Source: Lamellibrachia satsuma (Eukaryota > Annelida > Polychaeta > Sabellida > Siboglinidae). Taken from it: a stretch of DNA of 64,000 nucleotides. This document shows positions 34,581-48,600 of this stretch, piece by piece (positions within the stretch are counted from its first letter, which is position 1; every line of letters starts with the position of its first letter). Position numbers and translations under genes: made by a program. The stretch lies in the NCBI GenBank assembly GCA_033239005.1, contig BSQZ01000071.1, positions 2,131,352 through 2,195,351 on the forward strand. The letters run 5' to 3'. The notes beneath the pieces are model-generated. The model saw only the letters and a program-made list of their open reading frames with translations. It searched no databases and was not told the origin of the DNA.

Positions 34581-36270
34581 TCCCCCGAGATTATTTGGCA
34601 TCTTCACTGTCTAAAAAATTGGAAATTATTATCACAAATATCCTACAGGCAAAAGCCCAGTTGCGACTACTAACACTTGTATTGCAACAGAAGCATAAGG
34701 GTGTATTGGTGGTAAATTTCTGTTGCCATGACAATCAGGAGTTATGTTCAGTTTTATTGGGGTAATTTTTTGTGCCAGTGGCCAATGTTCAGTTTTAATT
34801 ATTTAATCTGTTAAGTTTGATTTGATTTTTAATAATGTTAAGTTATGTGAACCGATGTACAGAAGGAATAAGAGAAATAGTGTGTAGAATTTTAGATGTT
34901 CCAGTTTTATATGAAATCATTAAATAAAATTGTAAAATATTTACACACAAAACTACGATGCGTGAAAACACTTACTGGCTACTGAAAGGTTGATTATTAA
35001 ATGGATGCTAATTTAGCTTGTGTACTTTTTTATTTTAACACTTTATATTTTATTACATCATTTTGTTACCCACACAATGTTTTATTCTATATGAAATATT
35101 TTTTTTCTCGAGGCATTTTGTGAATCTCTGACATCAGCTATTTAAACTAATTTATTAAACATTGTCAACTGCACATTTGCTTTCCAGGGTCTATGGATGA
35201 ATCTTTAGCTAGGTGTTGTTTTAGTCAGCATACGTAATGTTAATCGGACTGTGTCCTTGGGTGTGTGACCTTGACTTTGTCAAGAAAAATTTTATTTCGT
35301 CGTTAGGTTTAGATCTACAAAAAACATTCAGGTCTTTTGTGTACATTTAACACTCCTCCCCTGATTCAGTTTTTTCGCTCGTCTCATTTTTGGAATCATT
35401 TTGCGAAAAATCAAACCTATCTAAGATCCACTAGTTCGTTTGTGCAAACATGTTATTTAGATGAAATCTTTGGACAAACTGTTAAGTTATTTTCTACTGG
35501 GCTCTGTGAAAATTCGGCGAAAAGAGACAAAATTGCTCCACCATCATATACCAGCATAAAGTTATTCATACTCGTAATTTACCTGATCTATTGATCAGTG
35601 AATTCTTTTAATGATTCTAACAAAAGTATGCACTCTTATTAAACCGACTGGACATATTATTACTTTTATGCGCTACAGCTACGAATCTGATTTGTGAAGG
35701 GCTTAATTAATTGAGAATGGCTAAATTAATTGAGGATGGCAAAATTAATTGCGGGAGTGTTAATGTATTCGCCAACGTTAGCACCATGACCTTATCAGAA
35801 ATTGCATTTTAATGCACTAATAATTGCGGACTAAATAGCCATGCATTTCTACATATCTCGTTTTTAATTTTATCTGTAAAATTATCTCAGGTGATTAAAT
35901 AGCTTTGCTTACTAACATTGATGATTGTGTATATATTACAATTTAGGATGTGATATGGTAATTTACAGAGATGAGCATATACAAAATGCAGTATATACTT
36001 TATTGTATATCGGATGCATAATATTATGTTAGTAACTAGCCGAGTACAAATCTGGTCATGTCTAAAGTGTGTCTGACTTGTCTGTACACCTTGTTATAGG
36101 GCATATCACCTTTCTTATGTACTTAAAATAATGTTCTACATTAGAGAATAAATATTTCCATAATATACTGATAGCTAAAATATGGCAAAGTAAGCCAATA
36201 ACTGTTTTTAATTTGAATATCTTGGGTAAAATTATCATGCTTGCATTGTATACAGATGTGGAATTTAATT
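34581..36270. other. Intergenic DNA, nothing recognised
   Basis: AT-rich sequence with no open frame above about 85 codons and no array. A short repeat of CTAAATTAATTGAGRATGGC occurs near 35705-35750. Confidence 0.4.
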
Positions 36271-36279
36271 TTATGACGT

Positions 36280-36465
36280 TCACATGATATGCATATCATG
36301 CATGTGAACGTCTGACCTTGATAAACTTTGCCAAGGGTATTGGAAATTGTCAACAACTATTTAGATTCATTAACACATAACAGTCACATTATCATTATTA
36401 TTAAAAACACGGATCCATTTAAGCACGTTTGGGGGTCAGGATGGTAGAATAGATATAGTTTGTAC
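36280..36465 (+). repeat. Dispersed repeat, single-unit copy of the 22650 family
   Basis: CGTCTGACCTTGATAAACTT, GTATTGGAAATTGTCAACA and TTTGGGGGTCAGGATGGTAG match the family whose 59-bp tail is tandemly amplified at 22805-23166. Confidence 0.55.
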
Positions 36466-36861
36466 TAAATGATTATACGATGAAAATAATCAGACCCTGT
36501 CCCGTTGATGCACTGAAATTGTAGGCGTATTAAGGTTACACTTTCAGCCTGGCAAACTACGGAGCAGTGGAATTCTGCAAAAAATGCCTCGGAACCGTCT
36601 TGTATAATACATAATTGTAAATGCTACCATTCATACAATACACGTAGCACATGGATGTTGGCTCTTTATATTGTTTATTTGTTGTTAAGCTGGGTAATAA
36701 TAGGTAAGCTTCAGGTTCATGTTGGGCATCTTACTTCCAACAGCATCTTGTTTTGCAAAGAAGCGCAAGAAACGGTGCCATAGCGAGCGGCAATTGTAAA
36801 CATAATGCATGTTTATTTATTTAACACAGGATTTTGTGCTGTTTAATACTGTATTGTAATA

Positions 36862-36867
36862 AATAAA
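36862..36867 (+). terminator. Candidate polyadenylation signal
   Basis: AATAAA with GT-rich TTGTTTCTTGTGTG about 20 bp downstream. It could serve TMEM245 or an unannotated transcript. Confidence 0.3.
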
Positions 36868-36899
36868 GTTTGCTAGCTCACAAAGTTGTTTCTTGTGTG

Positions 36900-38970
36900 A
36901 TCATCAATTGTTCTAGATAGTAATGATAATAGGGTATTTGCCCCAATAGAAGCACACTACTCAATGGATGCTCACCCCCATTTTTCAGAAGTGAAACAAT
37001 GCACACGCAAAAGAAGTCAAAAAGATAGATATTTCTTACGTGAAGTCATGCTAAATGCAAAAGCCAGCATTATTGCTGCTGGCGCCACCTTGCATATACA
37101 GTACGTGTGCTTTTAGCTGCAAGGTGCGCATTGTGTAGCTATCGCTGGCGGCAGCTTTCGCTAGGACTAGTATTTATTCATTTAACCACTTGGTGCCAAC
37201 TTGCTCACCGTTGGTGAAACGTGAGTTTGAAATTTCATCCTCCACAGTCCAACGAGTCACGTATTCTCGCTAACGTGATTGCTCAAAGAATTCAGTTGTG
37301 ACCAACCAACAATTTTTCTTGCAATACGAAAATCCACGAATGTACTTATCATGTGTCAATCAAGCTTCGGTCAGTTTGCTAGATGTGCTGAATCAGTCTT
37401 TGCTAAGTGTTGCCTAGCATGAAGTTGCGTGACCATACCTTAGTGTATCTGCCTACCCATGTCAGCTTGCGCCACTTTTGAGTAACTAATAGACATGCAC
37501 CGAAGCCTTCGCACATTTCTTTACTGAAAGAATATATTTTGTTATTAGTAGGTTGGTTTTGGTTTCTCCGTGGATGCATGTTTGTGCCATATTTCATTTA
37601 GCTACTTCATGAGGCTACTAAACAAACATCATTATTGGTAGTACTGGTTTCTTTGCAACATGTATGTTTCTTTGTAAAGCAAAATTTTTCATGTATAGAA
37701 AACTTTGGAAATATGAATCAAAATGTGCACACTGTAAAATTCACATTTTAAAGTTATTTTTAGACATCTGACATAAAATGCATGTTAAATACATAGAATA
37801 ACAACAAATATGCAATAGTATGTACGCGTAACAACACTTCCTACCTTTCAACGCTTTATTTGTCGCATATTTTAATGCTGATCAATATAAACTTGTATCA
37901 ACAAGAACAAGCCGATTATTCGGGTTACTATGAATGTACATCACACCAACCCAAGAGGGTATACCTTCAGACAACACTCTCGGTGTGGGGGGGATAACAA
38001 GTATCACTGCAGACCCAGAATTAGACATAGAAACTTGAATGCTCTGTAAAACTGGAATGTACCTTGCCCTAAGAGCACCATTATCATTGGTGCCCACTGC
38101 TGCTAGAATCGACCAAATGTTGCACTTCAAAACACGAAGTTATTGTATTGTTGTTTGGCTGAAAATGTCCATTCTTTAAAAATTATGGGCTTTGTCAAAT
38201 TAATGCCACTCTTTCTGATGGTAGTGTTTTTATTCAATCGGGACGTTCCTTCCATCTGTATTTTCACAAGTTTGTTTTGTTTCACAAGTTTTTGACCGGT
38301 GTGCCATGAGCATTGCCGTTGATGATGTGTTTGGTCATTGAAAAATTGGTTTCAGTGCTTGAAACATTGCAGAAAAGTTCACTGGAAGGGTGCGAGCATG
38401 GATGACCAAAACATCAACTTCTGGTAGCCTAAAACGTGATACTTTCATTTCAGCACATCAGAAAGCAACAACCCCCATTGCCGATGTTGATGAAATCATG
38501 TTGGTCATAAATAGAGCACGAAAACACATACGAAACTCAATTGTCATGTAAGGTAATTCTAGATTACAAGTTGGGACTATGATTTAAACATAAACAAAAC
38601 AATTAATTAACCCATCCATTCAATATCAAATTAAACTCTTACAGGTGTGCAGCTTGTTCAAACTACCTAATCAAGAATCGTTTCTTGCAAACTCACTTAT
38701 ATAGCGAATTACAAAAGAATTGATATAATTGATGCATTATTTGATTTAAGCGTGGTACAATTATTTGGCACTATACGTTTTGGAAACATGGACCAGGCAC
38801 TGTGTGATATGCTGGTCATCTAAATGTTTAGCTTCGTCAGGACTAGAAATGTGATTGTCAAGGGGAATATATCTTGCCGTGCAATGATAAAACAGTAGAT
38901 AAATACAGTCCGGTGTTCTTAGGTATGATTTCAAAACATCGATATACAATTGCAGTACAACATTACACAA
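36900..38970. other. Convergent intergenic region
   Basis: No gene is recognised. A minus-strand frame at 37882-38130 (82 codons) and a plus-strand stretch at about 38367-38548, open for some 58 codons (EKFTGRVRAWMTKTSTSG), resemble no family I know. The second looks like protein-coding debris. Confidence 0.3.
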
Positions 38971-38974
38971 AACC

Positions 38975-39265
38975 GACGTCTTTTAACCTCAGCCCGCCTT
39001 TACCTCCACATGAAACTTTTAATTACATCGACCTGTGTGCAACTTCATATTCACCGGGTGGCGCTTTAACCATCACAACACGAAACTGCCAGCATGGGCT
39101 CAAAGTCGGCCCGGTTATGAACGAATTGTAAATAGAAAATAAACAATGTTTCTGGGGAAAATACATCGATGTAACGATGCCAAATGAAACAGCTGCTCAC
39201 CCCTTTCTCTCATGGCGCCAATTCCAAGTACATGGATGTTTTGAGATCATCTTGTACGTATTGAA
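38975..39265 (+). mobile_element. Dispersed element family D, copy 3 (unexpanded)
   Basis: TTTTAACCTCAGCCCGCC, ACATCGACCTGTGTGCAACT, GGCTCAAAGTCGGC, one AATAAACAATGTTTC, AAACAGCTGCTCACCCC and TGTTTTGAGATCATC. This is the most complete copy without an internal array. Confidence 0.7.
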
Positions 39266-39675
39266 CATTTATGGCGGTTGATGCACGACAAGGCTTTAGC
39301 ATCCAGACACTAGAGTTGGGTTGTTAGTAATAAACAGAATGGACGCTTGGCAGTATTTCACAATTTGCTTTTATCTTCATAAGACAAACTCACAAAGGAA
39401 AACACGATTTGTACAACAACACGCACCAATATGTTGATTCTCTTGATGTACATAAATAACATCCTGCATTACGGCAAAAAACACGGAAAACCTGCTCCAC
39501 TACCACGGCATAACATGGCATAAAACCTTCACACACATGAGCATGCATCAGTACAGACTAAGCATACCAGAATAAAATAGTACATCTTGACTGCAGTATA
39601 GGCTCCGTCGTTCCACCCTGTACTGCCAACTGACGCAGCTACACTTGTTTTGGACCCACATCTGAAAACTGCTGT

Positions 39676-42600
39676 CTATCTGGAGCGCTTCGACTTGGGT
39701 TTCAGGCCCTTCACCACCTTAGGCTGGTTCTTGATGACTCCCTTCCTTCGTCGTGTTATCTGAATCATTATAGGTTGTACATAAATATATATATAAACAT
39801 TATGAAGAAAACGTATGATGCACGGTTCCCCATCTTCTGCTACTTCCAAACCCAACTAGTTTCCCAGGATAATGGCAAAACTTGTATTAAAACACCGTAA
39901 TGTTGTGTTTGTGTAACACATTACTGTCTGTCCTGAAAAAGTTGTTGCATATCACTGCTGATCATTCAAAACAATGAAAGTCCATTTTTATCTGCACCAC
40001 GTGGTTGGTTGGATATGAGTCTACTACACTAACTTCTAACACATGAAAATGGACTTTTATTGTTTTGCTTCCTCGACAGAGAGGTTGTTGAAGAATCAAA
40101 ACAATGAAAGTCCATTTTTGCATGTTATAATTAATCTAATAGACCCATATAAAAACCAACCACAGGCTGCAAATCAAATTGAAATTCCACTGCTTTGACT
40201 CCTCAACAGCAATATGCAATACAGAACCAGATAAATATTCTCATAGATAATGTCCACAACTTGAACATATTACATGTGATGTTGTTGAACTGTCGTCACA
40301 AAACCATATCAAATAAATAAGCTAAATTATTAGATGTACAGCAACTGTCTTAGAAGTGATTAATGCAAGTGATCGTGTGGTCTGATATTGGAAAGTAGGG
40401 TTAAAACAGTGTTAACACAAAACTGGTTTCATGGGGGTAGGGTGATTAATTTTTTCTTTCTTTCCGACTACAGTTCATAAGTGTGCCGACTTCGAGCGCA
40501 TGCAGGCATTTTTGTGTTACGACACCTGAAGCGCCACCTGGCGAGTACACAGGTGCACGCAGGTTGAACTAACTGAAAGTTTCATGTAGCAGCGGAGGGT
40601 GGGTCTAGGTTTAGATTAAATGACAACAATTTTGTGTAGCATTGTACACTGTTGTTATGAGATGATCCCTATAGACCGGAGAAGGTTCTAATACCCACCC
40701 TTCCCTGGGATACTCGTTTGACAGGACGTTTCTTCGCCGTGGCTGACCGCTCGCGGTTGAAGAGATCCTTGACCCGGTAGATCCTCACCAGCCAGTGCTC
40801 GGTTGTGTACGCCTCCTCCAAATAGGTCAGGTCAAAGTGCTTGTTGCCGATTTCAACGTTTCTTGTGCGGTCAAACCCAGGCGGTGAGTGGTGGTCAAAC
40901 TGGCAAGTAGAAGGTTGGTGAATAAAACCATCAAACAATAGCTAAATGAAACCTTCAAGCCTCAGTTTAAAATAATGAAGATTGAAGATGGACTCTAACT
41001 ACTAGAACTTCATGGGAGGAATGGGTGAAATATTTGTAGTATTACATACAGCAATACTCAACTTTTTGTGCTGTGAAGTATTTTGAGATTTTCAATACTC
41101 TCAAAACTATTGCAAATACTTGCAATGCTGTTTTGCAAACTAACTGTAATATTATTGCAAAGCATGTGATGCAAACTAATTAACATAAATGTACGTGTTC
41201 AGTTCCTGTCTTTGCTTAGAGGAGCTCACATTCCTGTTAATGTTCTTCCCAAAGTGGCTGCGTGATAAGCAGTCCACTTTGCAATAAAAAACGTCATTTA
41301 TTTGGCCTGTTTCAATTCTCTCCTACGTCGGACTTGTGTTGGTTATTGCATAAAATTAATGAATTTATGCAACTCACCAGGTGCATACAATTTTTTATGA
41401 GATAACCAAGACAGGTCGTCGTTAAACTTGCCCTGGGTGTCCGAGATTACACCGGAACTATTTGGCCAAATAAATTGTATTACTCCGCGCTAGCCAGCTA
41501 ATCACGGCTTAGCGGAAACCAGTCCAAACCGGAGTCAGTAGCTTGAATCTTTCACTCCTGCTTCAGTCTCTGCATTGCGAAGTTGTGACTAAAATTTGTC
41601 TCTCGAAATCCACCCTCCTCCCCGCCTTTCTTCCTTATTCTCAATGCTTAGTTTAAATGTGATTGTACATCGTTGATGAAATAGGAAGTTGGAAGATGTC
41701 GAAACCGCTTTCCCCACTTTTGGCTTTATATAAGATGAACACAGGGGTTTGTCCCCTAGTATTTGGTGTTCATGGGGTTTTCTGCGCAGACAGGCTTCCT
41801 GTTTCTTCATCGGTATTCTTGGCTTATGTTTATATAGGTTAGCGAAATGGCCCCACCTGTTTGTAATTAAATTCGTGTATTGGTGGTGGAATGTCTGTAT
41901 TCTTTGCATTACGTGTTCATGACGACTTCTTGATGTATATATGTTATCATCATGCTTGTAGGAATGTGGGCTCTAAGAAACTTGCCAGACGGGGCTGTAC
42001 ATGTGTTCAGTTCCTGTCGGGTTTGCTTAGAGGAGCTCACATTCCTGGTAATGTTCTTCCCAAAGTGGCTGCATGATAAGCAGTCCACTTTGCAATAAAA
42101 AACGTCATTTATTTGGCCTGTTTCAATTCTCTCCTACATCGGACTTGTGTTGGTTATTGCATAAAACTTATTCTGTATGATGAGATTGATGTATATTTCA
42201 TTATTTGTCTGGTTGAAAGAAAATGTATTAGTTGAATACAAAATAAGTAATACATCTTGTCTTATTATTAAATATTGAAAAATGCATTACTGTATCGCAA
42301 GTATTTTCAATACTTCTAAAAGTATTGCACCTATCCCTGGAGAAAATGCGTGCGTGCACCTGAATACTCATTTCTATAAACTTACTACAGTTTAAGAATA
42401 TCTTGCAAAACCAGACATTGGCACACAGCATGAATGTATGCATGCACACATGCTGATGTCCATCAAAAGCATTGATAAATACAAGCAAGACTAAACATCA
42501 AAAACATCATTGAGTGACTTCAAGACAAGTGAAAGTTTTGTGGTAGAAGAGTACAGATAATTTCAATATTGGTTTCAAAACGTATAAAACCTTGGAGGCA

Positions 42601-45600
42601 TGTGACTGAATTATGAAGGAATAAGCGAAACACTTCAAGTTTACCACTGGTGTGACATATAAAAAAATAAGAATTTACGGTTTTTACTTTTTAAAATAAA
42701 AATAACTGAACATTCATTTATAAGTCAAATATTACAAATCCATATCATACGCATGCACAAATGCGAAAAATATTTCGTGTAGACACACTCACCTGTATCT
42801 GCCCGAAGCGGTAGTAGCAGAGTTTGTACATGAGACAGTTGAGAAGGGTGGGGGAGCCACCCGAGTCCACCCTGAACTCTCCCTGGGGCGTGAAGTAGTC
42901 CGACTCCTGCAGGAGAAGACAATGTGAAAGGCTTAGAAGAGTTTTTAAATACAAAATCGGATCATAAAACAATGTTAAATAGTATCAACTATATCTATTC
43001 TAAGATCTTGAAAGTCCACATCAGTGTCCGAAATTAGGAAAAAAATTAACTGGCCCAGACTTTTTTTGGATCTATTTTGAACCAGCCCTGGTGAGTTTGA
43101 ACTGGCCCCACAAAAATTTATTAATTATAAATATACATAATAAAGCCGTTTTCATGCATAAAACTAAAACAGACACTACCTTAAATTGGATAAATAATAA
43201 TTTAATAAATATATTGTCGTTCATTTCTTATAATAATCAGACCAATTAAATAAAGTAATGAATTTAATAAACATTTCAATGTGAATTTTATTTGTGAAAC
43301 CGTTACAATTGTTGAAAGTAACATTACGCTTGATGCCAACGTTTTGGGCGCACTGCCACTGCCCTGGGCATGATAAAAAATCTATGCCGTTTTCAATTCA
43401 TTCCAAATCAAAGCGTAAAAATTAATAGCCAAATATCACATTAATCAGAATTTCTTGGAACATTATAATATTGTCAATATTCCCCAAGATACTGACGTCA
43501 AAATAGTGGATATCCAAAATGGTAAACATGTGGGTCAATGCTGATCGCGGGTGTGACCTCCGTCTTCTTGCTGATCAAATGACAAAGTTACAAAATTTCA
43601 CCAAGGAAGAAAATCATGATTTTCACTTCAGGTAATGCTTGAACAAGCATATATATTAACTAAATTAACAGTTCGTCTGATGATTTCATAAAAACTACAA
43701 ATAAAAGTTGCACAAACAAGCTAGTGAATACTAGGTGGGTTTGGTTTTTCACAAAATTAATCTGAAATGAGACTTACAAATTTTTTTTACTGATTAAGCA
43801 CCTTTAAATAAAGCAACATTACATAACTGACAAACGCCATAATTTTTTTGAGCATATATTGTATGGTGGTATCAGTAACTCACACGAATCACCCCGGGAT
43901 GTTCGCCTTCAGCGATGCGAACCATCCACAGGAACTTGTTGATGTCGTCGCCAGAGTAACCGATGACCCCACCAAAGATGACGAGGACATAATTTACATC
44001 GAGTAGACGCATGATCTCGTACGCGGCACTTTCATTTGATGACATCGCCATGCCAACCTGACAACAACAAAGGCCTCCTCAATACAACTACAGAAAACAA
44101 AGGCCTGAATACAACAATTACAGAAAACAAAGGCCTGAATACAACAACTACAGAAAACAAAGGCCTGAATACAACAACTACAGAAAACAAAGGCCTGAAT
44201 ACAACAACTACAGAAAACAAAGGCCTGAATACAACAACTACAGAAAACAAAGGCCTGAATACAACAACTACAGAAAACAAAGGCCTGAATACAACAACTA
44301 CAGAAAACAAAGGCCTGAATACAACAACTACAGAAAACAAAGGCCTGAATACAACAATTATAGGTCAGTCCGGTTCATTCGGCTTTGATATGGATAAAAA
44401 TTTCCATTACACTGTATTATACGTTATAATTTTCTGCTAACTGTAGATTTTTTTAGCTGTATAACCATTAAAACTGGATTCTGAAGAGATCTGTCAGACT
44501 ATTAATGTTTTAACTATTTTTCACTAAATTTTACTAGCAGTAGTCAGTCCGATGAAGGTGGCTGAAAGCTGTCTAAACTAGGCTAGCGCTGCCGATCGCC
44601 AATTGCGCCATAGGCGAAACGGTTTCCCATTTTGCGAAATGAAAGTGAAAAAAAAACTCTTCGTCCATTTGGCGAAACGCTTTTACAGCCACATTAATGG
44701 CGCATTGTTGTGTAAGTAGCGGTGAACCCGTGAATCATAACTGCCCGCCACCTGTGGAATTATTTTCGCACCCCCTAATCTATAATTGCCCGGCGATAAG
44801 CCAATGATTTAATTGCTCTCAGCAAGTCTGCATGTTGCTGGGTAGACTGTGGGAGCTACAATAACAATTTAATTTGTTATCGGTTAAAATGATTCGTAAA
44901 TGTACTTTGGGGGGCGATGATCACGGAAAGAAATGACAGAAAATGACGCAGTCATGTTTGATCAAGGCGGTCTGGTTCGTACATTTTGCGTGACTTATTC
45001 ACGATAACAAAAGCCATGTCTTTCGCTGCAAAGTTTGCATGCATGCCGAAGCGTCAGATGGATTTCATGAATGTGAACGATCACGCGAAGTCAGCGATTA
45101 TCGCCCATATGTGGATCGTGTTGACGCAAGCGAAGCGCTGTCTCATGATAGTTAAGAACGCTTTCATACGAGGAAGTATTGTTTGATTTTTTAAAGCACC
45201 CTTATGAATAACTCCGATCTGTGTACACCGTGGAAATTTATCATTGGTCACTCCTAGGGTTAACAAGACTGTGAAATTCTACACAATTTGCCTCACCATG
45301 GCAATGTGACTGTTATTCCAAGTGTTGTTGTCAACTAGAGTTGTCCGATTGCCCATGCCTGCTATCTGGTAGCCGTAATCCCACCAGGACATCACCCGCG
45401 CACTGTCGTCTGTGTTCTGTCGCAGCCAGTAGTAGGCCTCACGGAAGTCATCAAGGATCGTACGTGTCCTGTAACAAATCAACATACCTCTACAAATATG
45501 CAAACTCTTGTTATTTACTGCAAAATGTTAACATTTAATGAGCAAACAGATTCAGGAGTTATCCAGATACAATCTGATAAGGCTGTATTGAATTGTCAAA

Positions 45601-48600
45601 TCTTGATGGACTAACATAGCGATATATATCTCATTACAAACCCAATTTATTGAATAATAAAAAAAAGTGTAATATATGTATAATACTTATGTACACAACA
45701 TTAAAATGTAGATTTTGACCTAAGTTAACCAGATGCGTCTACTTTAATAACGTCAACATCACTATTACGTTGTGCATTACTAACTAATTTATCCTCTTCG
45801 TACCCCAGTTGTTTCATAAAGCCACTTAAATAGTGCATCACAAATTAACAAGATTAATGTGAGAAATTACATATTTTTGCCCAATAAAAAAAACTAAATG
45901 GCAAAATCATAAAAAAAGGAGTTTACATTTAAACAAAACAGCCACTTCAAAGCCAACTCACCCGCCCTGGCCGTACGAGGCAAGCACAATGCTGGGACTG
46001 GAGTAGGCGTTGCTGGTGACCCATGTACAGTGGACAGCCAACAACATGAGCAGCATCAGCATGACGACTACCACCACGCTCTTGATGTTCATCCCAATGT
46101 CATCCGCATCCTTCGGCTTCTCTTCTCGCACCTTCTTTGTCTTCCCCACCTGTGGGCAGCAACAGTTGACATGAATGACTGTTACCTCCATTATCCTCAA
46201 TGTATGCCCACTGGGTCTTGTCCAACTGTATAAGGAGCAATGTGGTGGATGTGGTGGATGTAACTTTGGTGGATGTAAATGAATGGATTCTGTCCAGATA
46301 TATGGCAATATACACGTGTACTTATTTTCATGTAAATGAATTAGTAATGTTTGCACAGTAATATGGCCATGGCTGAATGCTTCCCAAAGAAGTCGAGTCA
46401 GTGTTCGAATGAACAAGTCCGCCAGGGGGTGAGGAGTCTACATAAGTACTTACTTTTTTACCGCTAGAACGGAGCGTGATTAATACATTTGAAATGCAAA
46501 TTTTTAAATGTGAAGTTTCTAAGGATTTTATAGAGGGGTGTATGTTTAGTCTTATTACATCAAACCATCATTGCTTGAATAAGAAATAAATGTGATAACT
46601 ACATCAAGGAAATAAGGGAGAAAAAATTGACAACTGGTATCAGTGCCAGCCTCATTCCACACTCCCTACAGTGATCAAGAGGAGAGCAACATCAAGCCTC
46701 TGCATGCAGAGAAACTGCAATGCCATGGTTATGTGCAGTATGTGTGTATACATACTACGTTTATAAAATGTGTTCATTGCAAGCCAAATGTTGTGTATCC
46801 AAATGTGATTTCAATGTGTGCTGTCTAGCATGGTTTGTCAAAATAAAAATGTGTCCACCTCAATCAATAGTTTCACTGGGAAGATTAATTATACTATTTC
46901 CTATTTATGGGGGTTACTTTTGTGGTAGTATTTTCAACGGAAACCTAACATAAGATTAGTTATCAGTAAAAAACAAGAAGTTAATTTGGTACACATATGT
47001 ACCAAAAACCGTTAATCTCTTCAAAAACTCAACAGTCGAACCAAGCAGTTTATAAATAAAACACTGCACCAACAAAACAAGAAAAAACACAAAACAAAAC
47101 AATTTGGTAGATGAGCCAAGTACCTCGATGACTCTATTTGTCTCTGTCACTGCTGGCGGGGGGCGACTCGACTGCTGCTGTTTACCCTTTTTATTCTTAC
47201 CCTTACCACCTGGACTGGTGCCACTAGCTACAGCCACCTTGGCGTCCGTCTTACCAACAGCAACCTGGGACGGCAGTAGAAACTCTGCTGAGAACACGAC
47301 TAGATGTTTATAGCATTGGTTCATTGGTGGGACACGGTAGCTCAGCAGTTACAACACTGGACTATAAATTAAGAGGACTGCGGTTCGTGTCCACATACTG
47401 CCGTTTCTAAATTTGGGCAGTTTCGTTCAACCCACTTTGCTTGTGTTTTTTTCCGGATAAAAGCTGTTGGTCCATTCTTCCTGGTGTCTATGCCTGGGGA
47501 AGTAAAACATCCCACATAGGGAAATAAAAAACACTTGTTGTGGACCCACAGTGCTAATGGTCTTGATGTACAAAAATCCACACAGCCATTGCATCAGCTG
47601 CTGCCAAAATCTTGCTCTGATAATGGAGTAAGCGCCATGACCGCCTAGTTGAGATCATGGAGTACTGGGGTGCCTTTGCCAACACTGTGAAATCTCAAGT
47701 GAGGCTACGTTGGTGTCGTCTTTCCGAAATTTTTTTTACATCGGATCATGTATAATAACAGGCACACAATAAAACACTACAAAAGTTTACAGATAGAAAA
47801 CATCCAGGGTTGGCATGTTTTTCCCACCCTGGTTTTTACCTGGTGTTAAATACTGCCCCTGGAAAAAACCAATAGTGGGGAAAACTGGGAAAAACTGGTC
47901 TTAAACATCTAACCAGGGCCTAAAGTCAAAATGCTACATTTGTAATTGATCCTAGTTTAGAAATTATGCCACAATTATTATAATCCACTTTTTTCATGCA
48001 ACTGAATTACATTACTATTAATTACAGCATTGTTTTCATATAACAAACTTCACCTAAAAAAACAAATATCAAAAGTGCTTTTTCAGTTCTTGAAAACAAG
48101 ACTTAATTATAACACCTGCGAAAAATGGAATATTCGTAACAGAAAAATTATTTCCATTTAAGTTACAAACAGTCAGTCAAATAAAGCATGTGTAATGGCA
48201 ACTGAGTAATTATATATAATTTGAATTTTTTTTAAGTGTAACTGTAATTGACATATGAAATGAAAGGTAGTTGTAATATTGTATAATTGGATGTCCATAA
48301 TACATGACATTGTCAGCCAAAAACATCGGACAACATAAAGATCTCCTGTTTGCAGTAAGAAGATGCAAGGTGAGATGGTATAGCCATGTCACAAGGTTCC
48401 CTGGTCTGGTAAGAGTCATCTTCCAAGGCACAGAGAGAGGCAAGAGAAAGAGGGGCAGGCAGAGAAAGAACTAGGCATACAAAATTAAACAAAGGGTGGA
48501 CTGAACTTGACTTCCATGAAACGTAAGTGGCACCAACAAAGGTGGAGACAGATTATCAGATAATTAGAGGAGGTGTCCCAAAGACAACCCACAATTATGG

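Noticed and set aside
44032..44440. Open frames on both strands across the 30-bp array
   Set aside because: Repeat artefact ([10 protein letters not shown] and [10 protein letters not shown] units) overlapping STT3B exon 15 and its intron.
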